A stretch of 12,626 nt of DNA from Alcaligenaceae bacterium (GCA_947372575.1 CANBUF010000019.1:1-12626), one strand, 5' to 3'. Shown: positions 1-7,771, counted from the stretch's first letter. The notes: generated by a model from the letters alone, not told the origin. Program-made: numbers and translations.

Positions 1-109
1 GAACCATCAGAAATACGGCGAAGGTAATGCCGATGAGCAGTGCCATGAACTTGCCCTTGTCATTGACCAGGAGCTTGAAGCCAATGCGAACGATCCCTGA
101 ATGTTTCAT
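1..109 (-). CDS. DevC/FtsX-type ABC exporter permease, N-terminal fragment
   Basis: Only the first 36 codons are in the window; the gene runs off the left edge. The visible protein starts MKHSGIVRIGFKLLVNDKGK and continues into a hydrophobic stretch (FMALLIGITFAVFLMV), the usual cytoplasmic N-tail plus first membrane helix of DevC/MacB-like permeases. Its ATG (109-107) overlaps the stop codon of the outer-membrane lipoprotein gene as ATGA, so the two are probably translationally coupled. Position after ATPase, adaptor and outer-membrane genes supports its being the missing permease of the same exporter. The family call rests on a short N-terminus and on context, so it is good but not proven; the substrate is unknown. 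Confidence 0.75.
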   Translation of the reverse strand, partial: MKHSGIVRIGFKLLVNDKGKFMALLIGITFAVFLMV

Positions 110-1635
110 TTGTCAGGCCCCTTGTCGCGTGTGGCTCCAGGAGCGCTCCACCAGCCACCCCCGAGTGCGACGAACAGTGCGACGGTATCCTGATGTCTTT
201 GCGCAATGGCCTGTAAAAAGGCGATATTGGCCTGGTGCAACTGAATGTCGGCAAACAGAACATCCAGATAGGAGATCAGTCCTGCACGGTAATTCACTCC
301 AGCAATTTTCAACGCCTCATCTGCGCTATTGCTTGCCTCAAGCAGAGCCTGGACAGCCTGCGCATCGTATTGCAAGGCAGTGAGGCTATCAGCGACCTGC
401 GCAAAGGCGGTCAGTACCGTCTGACGATAAGTTTGTTGCGACTGCTCAAAAGCATCGATCGCTGCCTGCCGTCCGAACCATAGCGCACCACCCTGAAACA
501 CTGGAAGCGACGCGCTGGGACCTATGCTCCAGAAGGTCTGGCTGTCTGGAGTGAGGTTGGCAAAGGAAGAGGAGCTCGTACCATACGTCCCCGACAGACT
601 AAAGCTCGGAAACATCGCTGCAGTTGCGACACCAATGTTTGCACTCGCCACGTGCATTTGTGCCTCCGCAGCGAGAATATCTGGGCGCTGTCTGACCATT
701 TCCGAAGGAAGACTGACAGGGATGTTTGTCGGTAAATGCAGTGCTGCCAGATCAATATCAGGCAGTTTGACTGCGGAGGGTTCAAGGCCTTGGAGTGTGG
801 CAAGCAAGTGTTCGGCCTGACTGACTTTTTGTCTAAGCGGGGCGAGGGCTCCTTCATTGCTGGCAATCAGGCTGCGCAGTGTCAATACGTTGGAAAAAGG
901 AACGGTGCCAGCGGTGACTTGAGCTTCTGTGACTTGAAGTTGCTCACGTTCAAGTTTGAGCATTTCTTCAGTCGACTGTATCTGGGCAAGATAGGCGGCC
1001 CGTGCGATCGTTGTATTGACAACGTTGGCAGCCAGGGTGATGTAGGCGGCTTGCGTCAGGTCGCGCTGATTTTCGACCTGGGCTTTGAGACCTTCGACTG
1101 TGCGTTGACTGCGCCCGAACACATCAATCGCATAGGAGATCATCCCGCTGATCGTCATGAGGTTGAAGATCGAGGTCAGAGACGTTGATCCTTGCTGGAT
1201 GGGTGCATTCTGGTAGCGGCCTGCGCTCGCCGACAGGCTGAGTTGGGGGTAGAACACTCCGTAGCCTGCCTGCAGATTATCCTGACTGCGTCGCAGACTC
1301 GCTTGGGCGGCCTGGACTGTCGGATTGTTTTTCATCGCGTTAGCAACAATCTGGTTGAGCGCGTCGGATTGAAAATATTTCCACCAGTCGGCAGGGACCT
1401 CCTCGCCAGAGATAAAACGCTGCGACGTGCCGGCTGCAGTAACGGTCTGATTCGGTAGCGTCTGTTCGGTATAGCGCTCGGTGGTCGGCGGAGCAGGTCG
1501 GACAAAGTCAGGACCGACTGCGCAGCTGCATAAAGCAAGCGTTGAAAAGACAACAATGCCGCGCTGACAGATCGAGGCTGTCCATCCCGTATCAAGCTTA
1601 CGTACGGCCTGTGCGTTAGTGGTCGCGCGGGACAT
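106..1635 (-). CDS. Outer-membrane efflux lipoprotein (NodT/OprM-like, TolC superfamily)
   Basis: A 509-residue protein of the outer-membrane efflux factor family, which forms the trimeric outer-membrane and periplasmic tunnel of tripartite exporters. A basic N-region and hydrophobic core end in a lipobox L-C-S-C with the lipidated Cys at residue 38, followed by AVGPDFVRPAPP, the typical start of mature NodT/OprM lipoproteins. The DWWKYFQSDALNQIV stretch (about 83-97), the two long helical repeats and the RPDILAAEAQMHVASANIGVA motif (about residues 315-340) are family hallmarks. Length is normal. The ATG at 1635 lies 20 bp inside the upstream adaptor gene, with AGGG about 9 nt before it. It ends in an ATGA overlap with the permease gene. 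It is presumably the outer-membrane partner of the adjacent ATPase, adaptor and permease; substrate unknown. Confidence 0.93.
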   Translation of the reverse strand: MSRATTNAQAVRKLDTGWTASICQRGIVVFSTLALCSCAVGPDFVRPAPPTTERYTEQTLPNQTVTAAGTSQRFISGEEVPADWWKYFQSDALNQIVANAMKNNPTVQAAQASLRRSQDNLQAGYGVFYPQLSLSASAGRYQNAPIQQGSTSLTSIFNLMTISGMISYAIDVFGRSQRTVEGLKAQVENQRDLTQAAYITLAANVVNTTIARAAYLAQIQSTEEMLKLEREQLQVTEAQVTAGTVPFSNVLTLRSLIASNEGALAPLRQKVSQAEHLLATLQGLEPSAVKLPDIDLAALHLPTNIPVSLPSEMVRQRPDILAAEAQMHVASANIGVATAAMFPSFSLSGTYGTSSSSFANLTPDSQTFWSIGPSASLPVFQGGALWFGRQAAIDAFEQSQQTYRQTVLTAFAQVADSLTALQYDAQAVQALLEASNSADEALKIAGVNYRAGLISYLDVLFADIQLHQANIAFLQAIAQRHQDTVALFVALGGGWWSAPGATRDKGPDK

Positions 1636-2719
1636 TTTTTTGCCCTATGAAAACATCAACCAGTTGACCTGGATATATGTTGGCAATTTTTTCCATCTTG
1701 AATTTGAAAATAATCGGCAATACACGCAGGTCCACCCGTTCCTGGCGTTGATCGGATAGTGCGATCTTTGGCGAGACGTAAGGCTGGATTCGATCAAATT
1801 CAAGAGCGATCTTAATATCTGTGCCTCGAATCATGAGCATGGCCTGCATCTGGTCAGGAGGCGGCAAGCGTGAAACAAGGATCTCATCGACATAACACCT
1901 GACTGCCAGGACTTCTTGCAACGCTCCCATCACCACTATTGGCGTCGCCATCTGAGTGTAGCTATTGAATATGCCGAGAGGTGAGACATAACTGCCTGGC
2001 GCGGCATTGACTGCCAGAACAATGCCATCGTTCTGCGCTTTGATCGTATATTTGGCTAAGAGTGCCTGGGAGGCCTCGAGCGATTTTTCGAGGGACTCGA
2101 ATTGTTTTTGCTGATTGAGAATCTCGTAACTCCAGGCACCTGCTTGGGTCAGATCAAGCTGCTTGCGTGCGAGGTCCAGTGCGGCTTGCGCCTGACTGAC
2201 CGCGTCCTGTGAGGAGTCCAGAATATCCTTGCTGATTGCTTTGGGGTTCAGATTAAAAGCTGCCCGGCGTTTATCGTACTGATTGCGGGCAATCATGAGA
2301 TTGGCGCGTGCCAGTTCGACTTGAGCCTGAGCCACGGACAGCACCTCTTTGCGAGGCTGTGCCTTGAGTTCATTGAAGGTGGCTTCAGCAGCCTGGGTTT
2401 GTAATTTGATTTGCCCGACCGTCGCCTGTTGAAGCGTGTCGTCTATCGTGAGCAATACGGTGCCACGTGCTACCTTTTGTCCCTCTTGCGCATACACATG
2501 CGTGATCGTGCCTGAGACGTCCGGATAGATGTTGATATTCGAGCCTCCCCCTTGCACACTTTCTACAATGCCGTTGGCATAAATCGCATTCTCAAAGGGG
2601 CTGCTAATTGGACTGAACAGGGGGGGCTGGGGTTTGTCGTGCTGGCTCAGTACATAGGCAGTCAATAGTCCCGCGAATACACCTAGAAAGGCCAGCACAA
2701 AAATAATTTTTTTATTCAT
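1616..2719 (-). CDS. Periplasmic adaptor (HlyD/DevB-type membrane fusion protein)
   Basis: A 367-residue inner-membrane-anchored adaptor linking an ABC permease to an outer-membrane channel. Residues 5-25 are a single uncleaved-looking hydrophobic anchor. Residues about 47-96 form the first half of a lipoyl/barrel-sandwich domain (the DVSGTITHVYAQEGQKVARG motif), about 97-225 a long Ala/Gln/Lys-rich coiled-coil hairpin, and about 224-265 the second lipoyl half (IKAQNDGIVLAVNAAPGSYV). A beta-barrel region follows, ending YPGQLVDVFIG. The long hairpin and pairing with a DevA-like ATPase suit the DevB branch rather than RND adaptors. Its ATG overlaps the stop of the ATPase gene (ATGA, 2719-2716) and its 3' end overlaps the outer-membrane gene by 20 bp, indicating one operon. 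Substrate cannot be read from the sequence. Confidence 0.92.
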   Translation of the reverse strand: MNKKIIFVLAFLGVFAGLLTAYVLSQHDKPQPPLFSPISSPFENAIYANGIVESVQGGGSNINIYPDVSGTITHVYAQEGQKVARGTVLLTIDDTLQQATVGQIKLQTQAAEATFNELKAQPRKEVLSVAQAQVELARANLMIARNQYDKRRAAFNLNPKAISKDILDSSQDAVSQAQAALDLARKQLDLTQAGAWSYEILNQQKQFESLEKSLEASQALLAKYTIKAQNDGIVLAVNAAPGSYVSPLGIFNSYTQMATPIVVMGALQEVLAVRCYVDEILVSRLPPPDQMQAMLMIRGTDIKIALEFDRIQPYVSPKIALSDQRQERVDLRVLPIIFKFKMEKIANIYPGQLVDVFIGQKNVPRDH

Positions 2720-3480
2720 TCTGTACCTTTGTCGAACCCGGTAATTCGACCATTTTCCATATGTACGATCCGGTCTGCAAACTCATTGATCCGTGCGTCG
2801 TGCGTCACAATCAGAATACAGCGATTTGCAGTCAAAATCTCCTTTTTTACAAATGAGAGGATCATTCTTCCCGTGTCACCATCGAGCGATGCCGTGGGCT
2901 CGTCGAGAATTAGGATGTCGGGGTTGCCAATAATTGCTCGGGCAATCGCCACACGCTGTTGTTCTCCGCCGGAGAGTTTGTATGGTGGCACTTCGGCTCT
3001 GTTTTCGAGGCCAACAACAGTCAGGATTTTTTTTGCTGCTGCGATAGACAAGTCCCAGTTCTGTTCTTTGAGAATAAGTGGGATGGCAATATTTTCGACG
3101 GTCGTGAGCCTGGGAAATAGGTGGTAGTCCTGAAACACAAATCCGATCGTGTTCAATCGAAAGTTCGCAAGGGCATTGGCCTCAAAATTCCAGATGTCTG
3201 CGCCGTTAACGAGAACGGTACCGGCATCCGGGCGCAGGATGCCCGATACCATGCTCAGGAACGTAGTCTTGCCACTGCCCGAAGGGCCAACGATGAAAAC
3301 CATTTCACCAAAATGTGCGACAAAATCCACCTGATCCACCGCAGTCATCCTGGCCTGACCTTCGCCAAAGAATTTAGTTAACCCTCTGGCTTCCAATGCG
3401 GGATGCCTGACAGACTGATCGACCTGATCCGTTGGGACGATTGTGGTTGGTTCATTCATACGAGATTCGCTGCGCCTCAT
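2716..3480 (-). CDS. ABC exporter ATPase (DevA/LolD/MacB-like)
   Basis: A 254-residue nucleotide-binding subunit. Walker A is GPSGSGKT (residues 65-72), the Q-loop glutamine is in FVFQDYHLFP (Q117), the ABC signature is LSGGEQQR (169-176), Walker B is ILILDEPTASLD (189-200), and the switch histidine is H227 in VTHD. The sequence around the Q-loop and signature fits the DevA/LolD/MacB class, which powers lipid, lipoprotein or macrolide-type exporters with FtsX-like permeases. About 28 residues precede the conserved domain, and the start is uncertain: ATG at 3480 or the in-frame ATG at 3459 are both possible, neither with a strong ribosome-binding site. It lies 16 bp after the channel gene and overlaps the adaptor gene by 4 bp. 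Confidence 0.93.
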   Translation of the reverse strand: MRRSESRMNEPTTIVPTDQVDQSVRHPALEARGLTKFFGEGQARMTAVDQVDFVAHFGEMVFIVGPSGSGKTTFLSMVSGILRPDAGTVLVNGADIWNFEANALANFRLNTIGFVFQDYHLFPRLTTVENIAIPLILKEQNWDLSIAAAKKILTVVGLENRAEVPPYKLSGGEQQRVAIARAIIGNPDILILDEPTASLDGDTGRMILSFVKKEILTANRCILIVTHDARINEFADRIVHMENGRITGFDKGTE

Positions 3481-3496
3481 CTACCGACAGGTTATC

Positions 3497-4114
3497 TCAT
3501 TGTGTGTTGGTCGGGTGATCCTTTGGAGGGTTAATTGACTGTGGCTTGATATCCCGCAAGGATTCTTTCAGTTTTTGACTCACGAGGAAGGTGCTCAGCA
3601 TTGAATACAGTGCTGCTCCTGAAATCGCCGATGAAAAAATCCCGCAAATGGCAATGAGAACAGGGAGTGTTCTCCAGGCTGGATTGACCACGAAGTTCCC
3701 ATAACCAAGCGTGGTGTACATCTCACCGGCAAAATAAAACGCATTGAGTGGCCCCTCGATTGCCTGGATGCATACTGTCACATAAGCCCAGACCAGGATA
3801 TCAACAATATGACTGAAAAAAATCACATTGATCACAACAAAGTACAGTAAGCCCGCCAAAAATATACTGCCGGGTTTGACGTATTTACTGACCACGCGAT
3901 GGAACATCACGGTCAGCATGAGCACAAACATGCCATGGAACGTCAGCAAGAGGATCAGCACCATGACCAGCCCGTAGGGGAATAGCTCGTCCCTGTGCAA
4001 GGCATGAAAAAGCGTTGTCAGGAAATCCGCTACGTTGGGGAGTGGGTCTCGTTCGAACGCTTCTTGTAGTTGGCTCAATTCATTCATATTTATCACTTTC
4101 GCATGGGCTTTCAT
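3497..4114 (-). CDS. Small potassium-channel-like membrane protein (Ion_trans_2 pore)
   Basis: A protein of about 205 residues with hydrophobic segments near residues 48-71 and 84-110, a pore loop, and a final helix near 150-175. The pore loop carries TTLGYGN (about 134-140), a K+-channel selectivity-filter motif with N where D often follows. No RCK/TrkA regulatory domain is present; the C-terminal tail of about 25 residues is polar. It probably conducts K+ or another monovalent cation across the inner membrane. Start choice: GTG at 4117, ATG at 4114 and ATG at 4087 (MNELSQ) are in frame; 4087 has a weak AAGTGA 5 nt upstream, so the true protein could begin there. It is the first gene of the minus-strand unit and ends 16 bp before the exporter ATPase. 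Its role beside an exporter is unclear. Confidence 0.82.
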   Translation of the reverse strand: MKAHAKVINMNELSQLQEAFERDPLPNVADFLTTLFHALHRDELFPYGLVMVLILLLTFHGMFVLMLTVMFHRVVSKYVKPGSIFLAGLLYFVVINVIFFSHIVDILVWAYVTVCIQAIEGPLNAFYFAGEMYTTLGYGNFVVNPAWRTLPVLIAICGIFSSAISGAALYSMLSTFLVSQKLKESLRDIKPQSINPPKDHPTNTQ

Positions 4115-4171
4115 CACACAAGGGACACTCTCACTTAAACTATACAGATAGTCACGCTGTCAGGAGTCAGG
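4115..4171. promoter_or_regulatory. Divergent intergenic promoter region
   Basis: This short gap separates the minus-strand exporter unit from the plus-strand selenium unit, so it should hold promoters for both. A TATAGT -10-like hexamer reads on the minus strand at 4144-4139, and a TATACA hexamer on the plus strand at 4141-4146; they overlap, so the two promoters may compete. No convincing -35 hexamer is seen at standard spacing for either, which would fit activator-dependent transcription. This is inference from position and weak motifs. Confidence 0.4.
4162..4166 (+). promoter_or_regulatory. Ribosome-binding site deciding a TTG start
   Basis: AGGAG lies 5 nt upstream of the TTG at 4172. 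It supports TTG as the initiation codon of the betaine-type ATPase: the first in-frame ATG encodes residue 80, after the Walker A motif, so an ATG start would delete an essential domain. Confidence 0.75.
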
Positions 4172-4924
4172 TTGATTCGTTTTTTGGATGTTACCAAGCG
4201 GTTAAGTGAAGAGTTTGTGCTTAAAAACCTCACGTTAACTATTACGCAAGGCTCAACCACGGCGGTGATTGGATCCAGTGGTTCGGGGAAATCCACGCTG
4301 CTGCGGTTGATCAGTGGCCTGATTCACCCGGACCAGGGTACGATTTTTGTGAACCAACACAATATTGCGCAAGCTGATCTGTCGGTTTTACGTCGACAGA
4401 TCGGATTCATGGTGCAGCAGGGTGGGCTCTTTCCACATCTGGATGCGGCGCAGAATGTCCTGATTCTCGGCCATTACCTAAAACTTAAGGCGGTTTGGCT
4501 TGAGCAGCGCTTGGACACGCTTTGTCAACTCGTCTCGCTGCCAGTCAGCCTGATGCAGCGCTATCCTCATCAGTTATCTGGCGGCCAGCGCCAGCGCGTG
4601 GCACTGATGCGCGCGCTGATGCTGGACCCCCCGATTTTGTTGCTGGATGAACCGCTCGGTGCGCTTGATCCGATTGTTCGCAGTGACTTGCAGTACGAAT
4701 TAAAAGAATTGTTTGCAAAGCTCAATAAAACCGTAGTGCTTGTCACACATGATCTGAACGAAGCGGATCGGCTCGCCGGGCGACTTGTGCTGATGGATCA
4801 AGGCCAGATTGTCCAGGATGGGACGTTTCGGGATCTGGTGGATCGGCCTGCAACGCGCTATGTGGAGCGATTTGTCTCTGCCTGGCAACATCGCAGTGAT
4901 CAGGTGCAAGGGGGTGCGCGATGA
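4172..4924 (+). CDS. ABC importer ATPase, betaine/OpuCA (EgtV-like) type
   Basis: A 250-residue ATPase subunit of the osmoprotectant/betaine importer class. Walker A is GSSGSGKST (34-42), the Q-loop is in VQQGGLFPH (about 81-89), the signature is LSGGQRQR (135-142), Walker B is ILLLDEPLGALDP (155-167), and the switch histidine is H193 in VTHDLNEA. The protein stops shortly after the ATPase domain, so the C-terminal CBS domains of OpuCA/OpuAA are missing; this suggests it is not gated by ionic strength in the OpuA manner. The start is TTG, supported by AGGAG. The stop overlaps the next ATG as ATGA, so it is coupled to the fused binding-protein/permease gene. Betaine-type ATPases also serve ergothioneine uptake (EgtV), and the downstream EgtB/SenA and egtD genes make a thiol- or selenol-histidine betaine an attractive substrate. 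That substrate is inferred. Confidence 0.93.
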   Translation: MIRFLDVTKRLSEEFVLKNLTLTITQGSTTAVIGSSGSGKSTLLRLISGLIHPDQGTIFVNQHNIAQADLSVLRRQIGFMVQQGGLFPHLDAAQNVLILGHYLKLKAVWLEQRLDTLCQLVSLPVSLMQRYPHQLSGGQRQRVALMRALMLDPPILLLDEPLGALDPIVRSDLQYELKELFAKLNKTVVLVTHDLNEADRLAGRLVLMDQGQIVQDGTFRDLVDRPATRYVERFVSAWQHRSDQVQGGAR

Positions 4925-6582
4925 GTCTCTGGTTGCGTATGCTGCTGTGCTTATGGATGGGACTGTTCGTACCCCTACATCTGGCGATTGCTGAGACACT
5001 TGCCACGGGGGGTGAACCTACCCTGACCGTCGGCTCCAAACGGTTTACGGAGTCGTATATTCTTGGGGAAATCATCGTACGGATTGCGACGCAGGTGGGG
5101 GAGGCGCGTGTCGTGCTTCGCCCCGGTCTGGGCAACACGGGGATCTTGATTGCTGCCCTGAAAAGCGCAGAGATTGATCTGTATCCCGAGTACACCGGTA
5201 CGATCGTGCGTGAGATTCTTCATAGTCCGACTCCGCTGAGTCTGGCAGAGATGAATCAGCAGCTCGCTCCACTGGGGTTGGCCGCGAGTGTCCCTCTTGG
5301 TTTTAACAATACTTATGCGTTGGCGATGCGCGAGGATCTGGCTGAACAGCTCCATATTCGCACGATTTCGGACCTTAAAAATCATCCTGAACTCAGACTG
5401 GGTTTAACGCAGGAATTTATTGGTCGTCAGGATGGTTGGCCTGGTCTGAAAGCGCGCTACGGTTTGCCTTATCCGACGCCTCGCGGTATCGATCATGGCT
5501 TGATTTATGGTGCAATCGATGCAGAACAGGTCGACGTCATGGATGCCTATACGACCGATGCCATGCTTGAGCGTTACCCCATTCGTATCTTGCAGGATGA
5601 TTTGGCTTATTTTCCTGACTATGAAGCGGTCTTGTTGTATCGGGCAGAGCTGCCCACGCGATTGCCTCGCACTTGGACCGCCCTAGGCGTTCTGGCACAC
5701 GCATTACCCGCGAGTGAGATGATTAAGCTCAACAGCCAGGCTGAGCAAGGAAAAATCAGTGTGCGACAGGTTGCACGGGATTATTTGAGTTCGCGCAGCA
5801 TCACGACTTCCAGCACGACTGCCAGCGCGATGCCAGGGGTAGGATATGTCGCGACGCACGCAAGCCCGGTCAGCCCATGGCAGCATTTCCTGCAAACGAT
5901 GTTTGCCGATGATTTCTGGCGACTCACGCGTGAGCATATTATGCTGGTGATGAGTGCCCTGATGATTTCGATTTGCGTGGGTGTACCGCTTGGCGTGCTG
6001 GCGTATCGGTTCGGCGTGATCCGGCAACCTGTACTCGGTTCAATCAGCGTGATTCATACGATTCCCTCGCTGGCACTCTTTGCCCTATTTATCCCGCTGC
6101 TCGGAAGGATTGGATTTGCGCCTGCCATTTGCGCACTGGTGCTCTATGGCTTGTTGCCCATAGTGCGCAATACCTATTCCGGACTGAGTGACATTTCGGC
6201 TGAAATCAAGGAGTCGGCACAGGTGCTTGGGCTCGGATCACTCTACAGACTTTTGCATATTGAACTGCCACTCGCTTCGCGCAGTATTTTGTCAGGTATC
6301 AAAACTTCTGCGATTATTAACGTTGGAACCGCTACGATTGCCGCCTTTATCGGTGCCGGCGGTTTTGGTGAACGTATCGCCCAGGGGCTTGCACTGAACG
6401 ATAATGTGATGTTACTGGCCGGTGCGATCCCTGCTGCGGCGCTTGCACTCATTGTGCATGCCACGTTTGAGTACCAGGAGCGCTGGCTTGTCCCTAAAGG
6501 GTTACGGGCCGAACCGAATCGGTCAATCGGTGCGAATAAAAGTTCACGCGGACAGAAATTCACGCGGACAGAGATTGAATGA
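4921..6582 (+). CDS. Fused substrate-binding protein/permease of betaine-type ABC importer
   Basis: A 553-residue fusion. Residues 1-25 look like a signal peptide or anchor (LHLAIAE). Residues about 35-295 are an OpuAC/OsmF-type binding domain, shown by GSKRFTES (38-45), GNTG (71-74), YPEYTGT (88-94), DVMDAYTTDA (205-214) and FPDYEAVLLYR (231-241). After a Ser/Thr/Ala-rich linker (about 292-316) comes a BPD_transp_1 permease (about 335-515) with the cytoplasmic EAA-like loop ESAQVLGLGSLYRLLHIELP (431-450). Together with the upstream ATPase this is a complete importer. The usual fusions of this class (including EgtU) place the permease first; here the binding domain comes first, so it faces the periplasm N-terminally. 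The C-terminal tail is encoded by a 16-bp duplication, and the stop overlaps the SenA/EgtB start (ATGA). Coupling to that enzyme supports a hercynine, ergothioneine or selenoneine substrate; choline or glycine betaine remains possible. Confidence 0.92.
   Translation: MSLWLRMLLCLWMGLFVPLHLAIAETLATGGEPTLTVGSKRFTESYILGEIIVRIATQVGEARVVLRPGLGNTGILIAALKSAEIDLYPEYTGTIVREILHSPTPLSLAEMNQQLAPLGLAASVPLGFNNTYALAMREDLAEQLHIRTISDLKNHPELRLGLTQEFIGRQDGWPGLKARYGLPYPTPRGIDHGLIYGAIDAEQVDVMDAYTTDAMLERYPIRILQDDLAYFPDYEAVLLYRAELPTRLPRTWTALGVLAHALPASEMIKLNSQAEQGKISVRQVARDYLSSRSITTSSTTASAMPGVGYVATHASPVSPWQHFLQTMFADDFWRLTREHIMLVMSALMISICVGVPLGVLAYRFGVIRQPVLGSISVIHTIPSLALFALFIPLLGRIGFAPAICALVLYGLLPIVRNTYSGLSDISAEIKESAQVLGLGSLYRLLHIELPLASRSILSGIKTSAIINVGTATIAAFIGAGGFGERIAQGLALNDNVMLLAGAIPAAALALIVHATFEYQERWLVPKGLRAEPNRSIGANKSSRGQKFTRTEIE
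6543..6574 (+). repeat. 16-bp tandem duplication at transporter/SenA junction
   Basis: TTCACGCGGACAGAAA (6543-6558) is followed directly by TTCACGCGGACAGAGA (6559-6574), 15 of 16 bases identical. The unit is not a multiple of three, so the second copy is read in another frame and sets the last residues (FTRTEIE) of the fused permease. The copy ends 4 bp before the ATG of the next gene. It looks like a recent duplication that may have shaped the stop/start overlap. Confidence 0.85.
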
Positions 6583-7733
6583 CTGACTTCAATGATTACG
6601 CGCCTTATCCCCAGCCTCAGGTGCTCCGGGACTGGCTGGATCAGACCCAAGACAATACCCTGAGTCTGATGGACGACATGACGCAGGCGATGCTTGCTGT
6701 CGAACCAAGTCCTTGCGTCAATCTGCCACTGTGGGAGTTTGGGCATGTGGCTTGGTTCCAGGAATTCTGGGTGCATCGCGAGGGTGATGTCCTGCTTCCC
6801 GCGAGCTTGTCCGATGCGGATCATTTGTACAACTCGTCTGATATTGCGCACGACACCAGGTGGTCGCTCTCTTTGCCAGATCTTGGACGCACGCGCGCCT
6901 ACCTGGTCGAAGTGTACGCGCGCACGCGTGATGTATTGAACGCTAAAGTGCAAGCAGAGCGCGCTTACTTTATTGAGCTCGCGATTTTTCACCAGGACAT
7001 GCACAACGAGGCCTTTTGCTATACCCGACAAACTCTTGGGTTTGCCTTGCCAGAAAAATTCAAAGATCGGTTTGCACAAAAAAGTGCTGACGCGCATGCG
7101 CTGAATCAACGTTTGCGTATCCAGGGTGACTTGTATTTTGAACGTCAGGACATCGAGCTCGCTGCGCAGCCAGGTTGCGGATTTTTCTTTGATAACGAAA
7201 AAGGGCGACATCGCCAGACTTTGGAGCCTTTTGCAATTTCTCCCTGTATGGTCACACAGGGAGAAATCATGCAATACCTGGACCAGCGTCATCCGCCGAT
7301 TGTGCCCAGTTACTGGGAGCGGCGCGAGCAAGGCTGGTTTAAAAAACACTTCGACCAATGGGTTATTGTTGCCCCGCACGAGATCGCTACGCATCTCAGC
7401 TATGATCTTGTTCAGGACTATTGTGACTGGGCGAATCGCAGATTGCCGACCGAAGCAGAGTGGCAGTGTCTGGCGCAGAGCCCCCACTGGCAGGCAGGTC
7501 AAGTTGCGCATTCCTTTGCCTGGGAATGGACTTCATCTGTTTTCCTGCCGTTTGCGGGGTTTTCGCCTGATCCCTACCGCGATTATTCTGCCCCCTGGTT
7601 TGACGGGACCTACCAGGTACTGCGTGGAGCGAGCTGGGTGACACCAACCAGAATGCGGCGATCAGGTTATCGAAATTTTTATCAGAAAGCACGTTCAGAT
7701 ATTTTTTGCGGATTTAGAACCTGCGCAAAATAA
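6579..7733 (+). CDS. senA: EgtB-family non-heme iron enzyme, probable selenoneine synthase SenA
   Basis: A 384-residue protein with an N-terminal DinB-like helical domain and a C-terminal FGE-sulfatase domain, the EgtB/SenA architecture. The iron-binding triad is visible: H56 in GHVAWFQE, and H138 and H142 in HQDMHNE, the H-x3-H-x-E motif. The C-terminal lectin-like fold shows RLPTEAEW (288-295), WEWTSS (315-320), LRGASW (348-353) and GFRTC (378-382). EgtB couples hercynine to gamma-Glu-Cys or Cys with O2; SenA couples hercynine to a selenosugar to give the selenoneine precursor. The SenA choice rests on the next gene being selD, on the downstream selenium-type importer, and on remembered similarity of the WEFGHVAWFQEFW and LYNSSDIAHDTRWSL stretches to betaproteobacterial SenA-like proteins. 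EgtB remains possible, because senB is not in the window. The start overlaps the transporter stop (ATGA). The protein is slightly shorter than usual EgtB proteins; no defect is seen in the iron ligands. Confidence 0.8.
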   Translation: MTDFNDYAPYPQPQVLRDWLDQTQDNTLSLMDDMTQAMLAVEPSPCVNLPLWEFGHVAWFQEFWVHREGDVLLPASLSDADHLYNSSDIAHDTRWSLSLPDLGRTRAYLVEVYARTRDVLNAKVQAERAYFIELAIFHQDMHNEAFCYTRQTLGFALPEKFKDRFAQKSADAHALNQRLRIQGDLYFERQDIELAAQPGCGFFFDNEKGRHRQTLEPFAISPCMVTQGEIMQYLDQRHPPIVPSYWERREQGWFKKHFDQWVIVAPHEIATHLSYDLVQDYCDWANRRLPTEAEWQCLAQSPHWQAGQVAHSFAWEWTSSVFLPFAGFSPDPYRDYSAPWFDGTYQVLRGASWVTPTRMRRSGYRNFYQKARSDIFCGFRTCAK

Positions 7734-7771
7734 GCAAATCTGAATCGTTACGAATTAAAGGAAAATTAAAA

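Noticed and set aside
106..2719. RND (AcrAB-type) efflux system
   Set aside because: The outer-membrane protein would fit, but the inner-membrane partners are an ABC ATPase and an FtsX/DevC-like permease, not a large RND pump.
6243..7511. A 422-codon open frame on the minus strand
   Set aside because: It lies antisense to the conserved permease C-terminus and the EgtB/SenA gene, shows no recognisable domain, and its composition is what the complement of a coding strand gives.
7734..7771. Promoter or hairpin between the EgtB/SenA gene and selD
   Set aside because: The gap is only 38 bp and holds a clear ribosome-binding site; the small TCGT-T-ACGA inverted repeat is too short to mean much.
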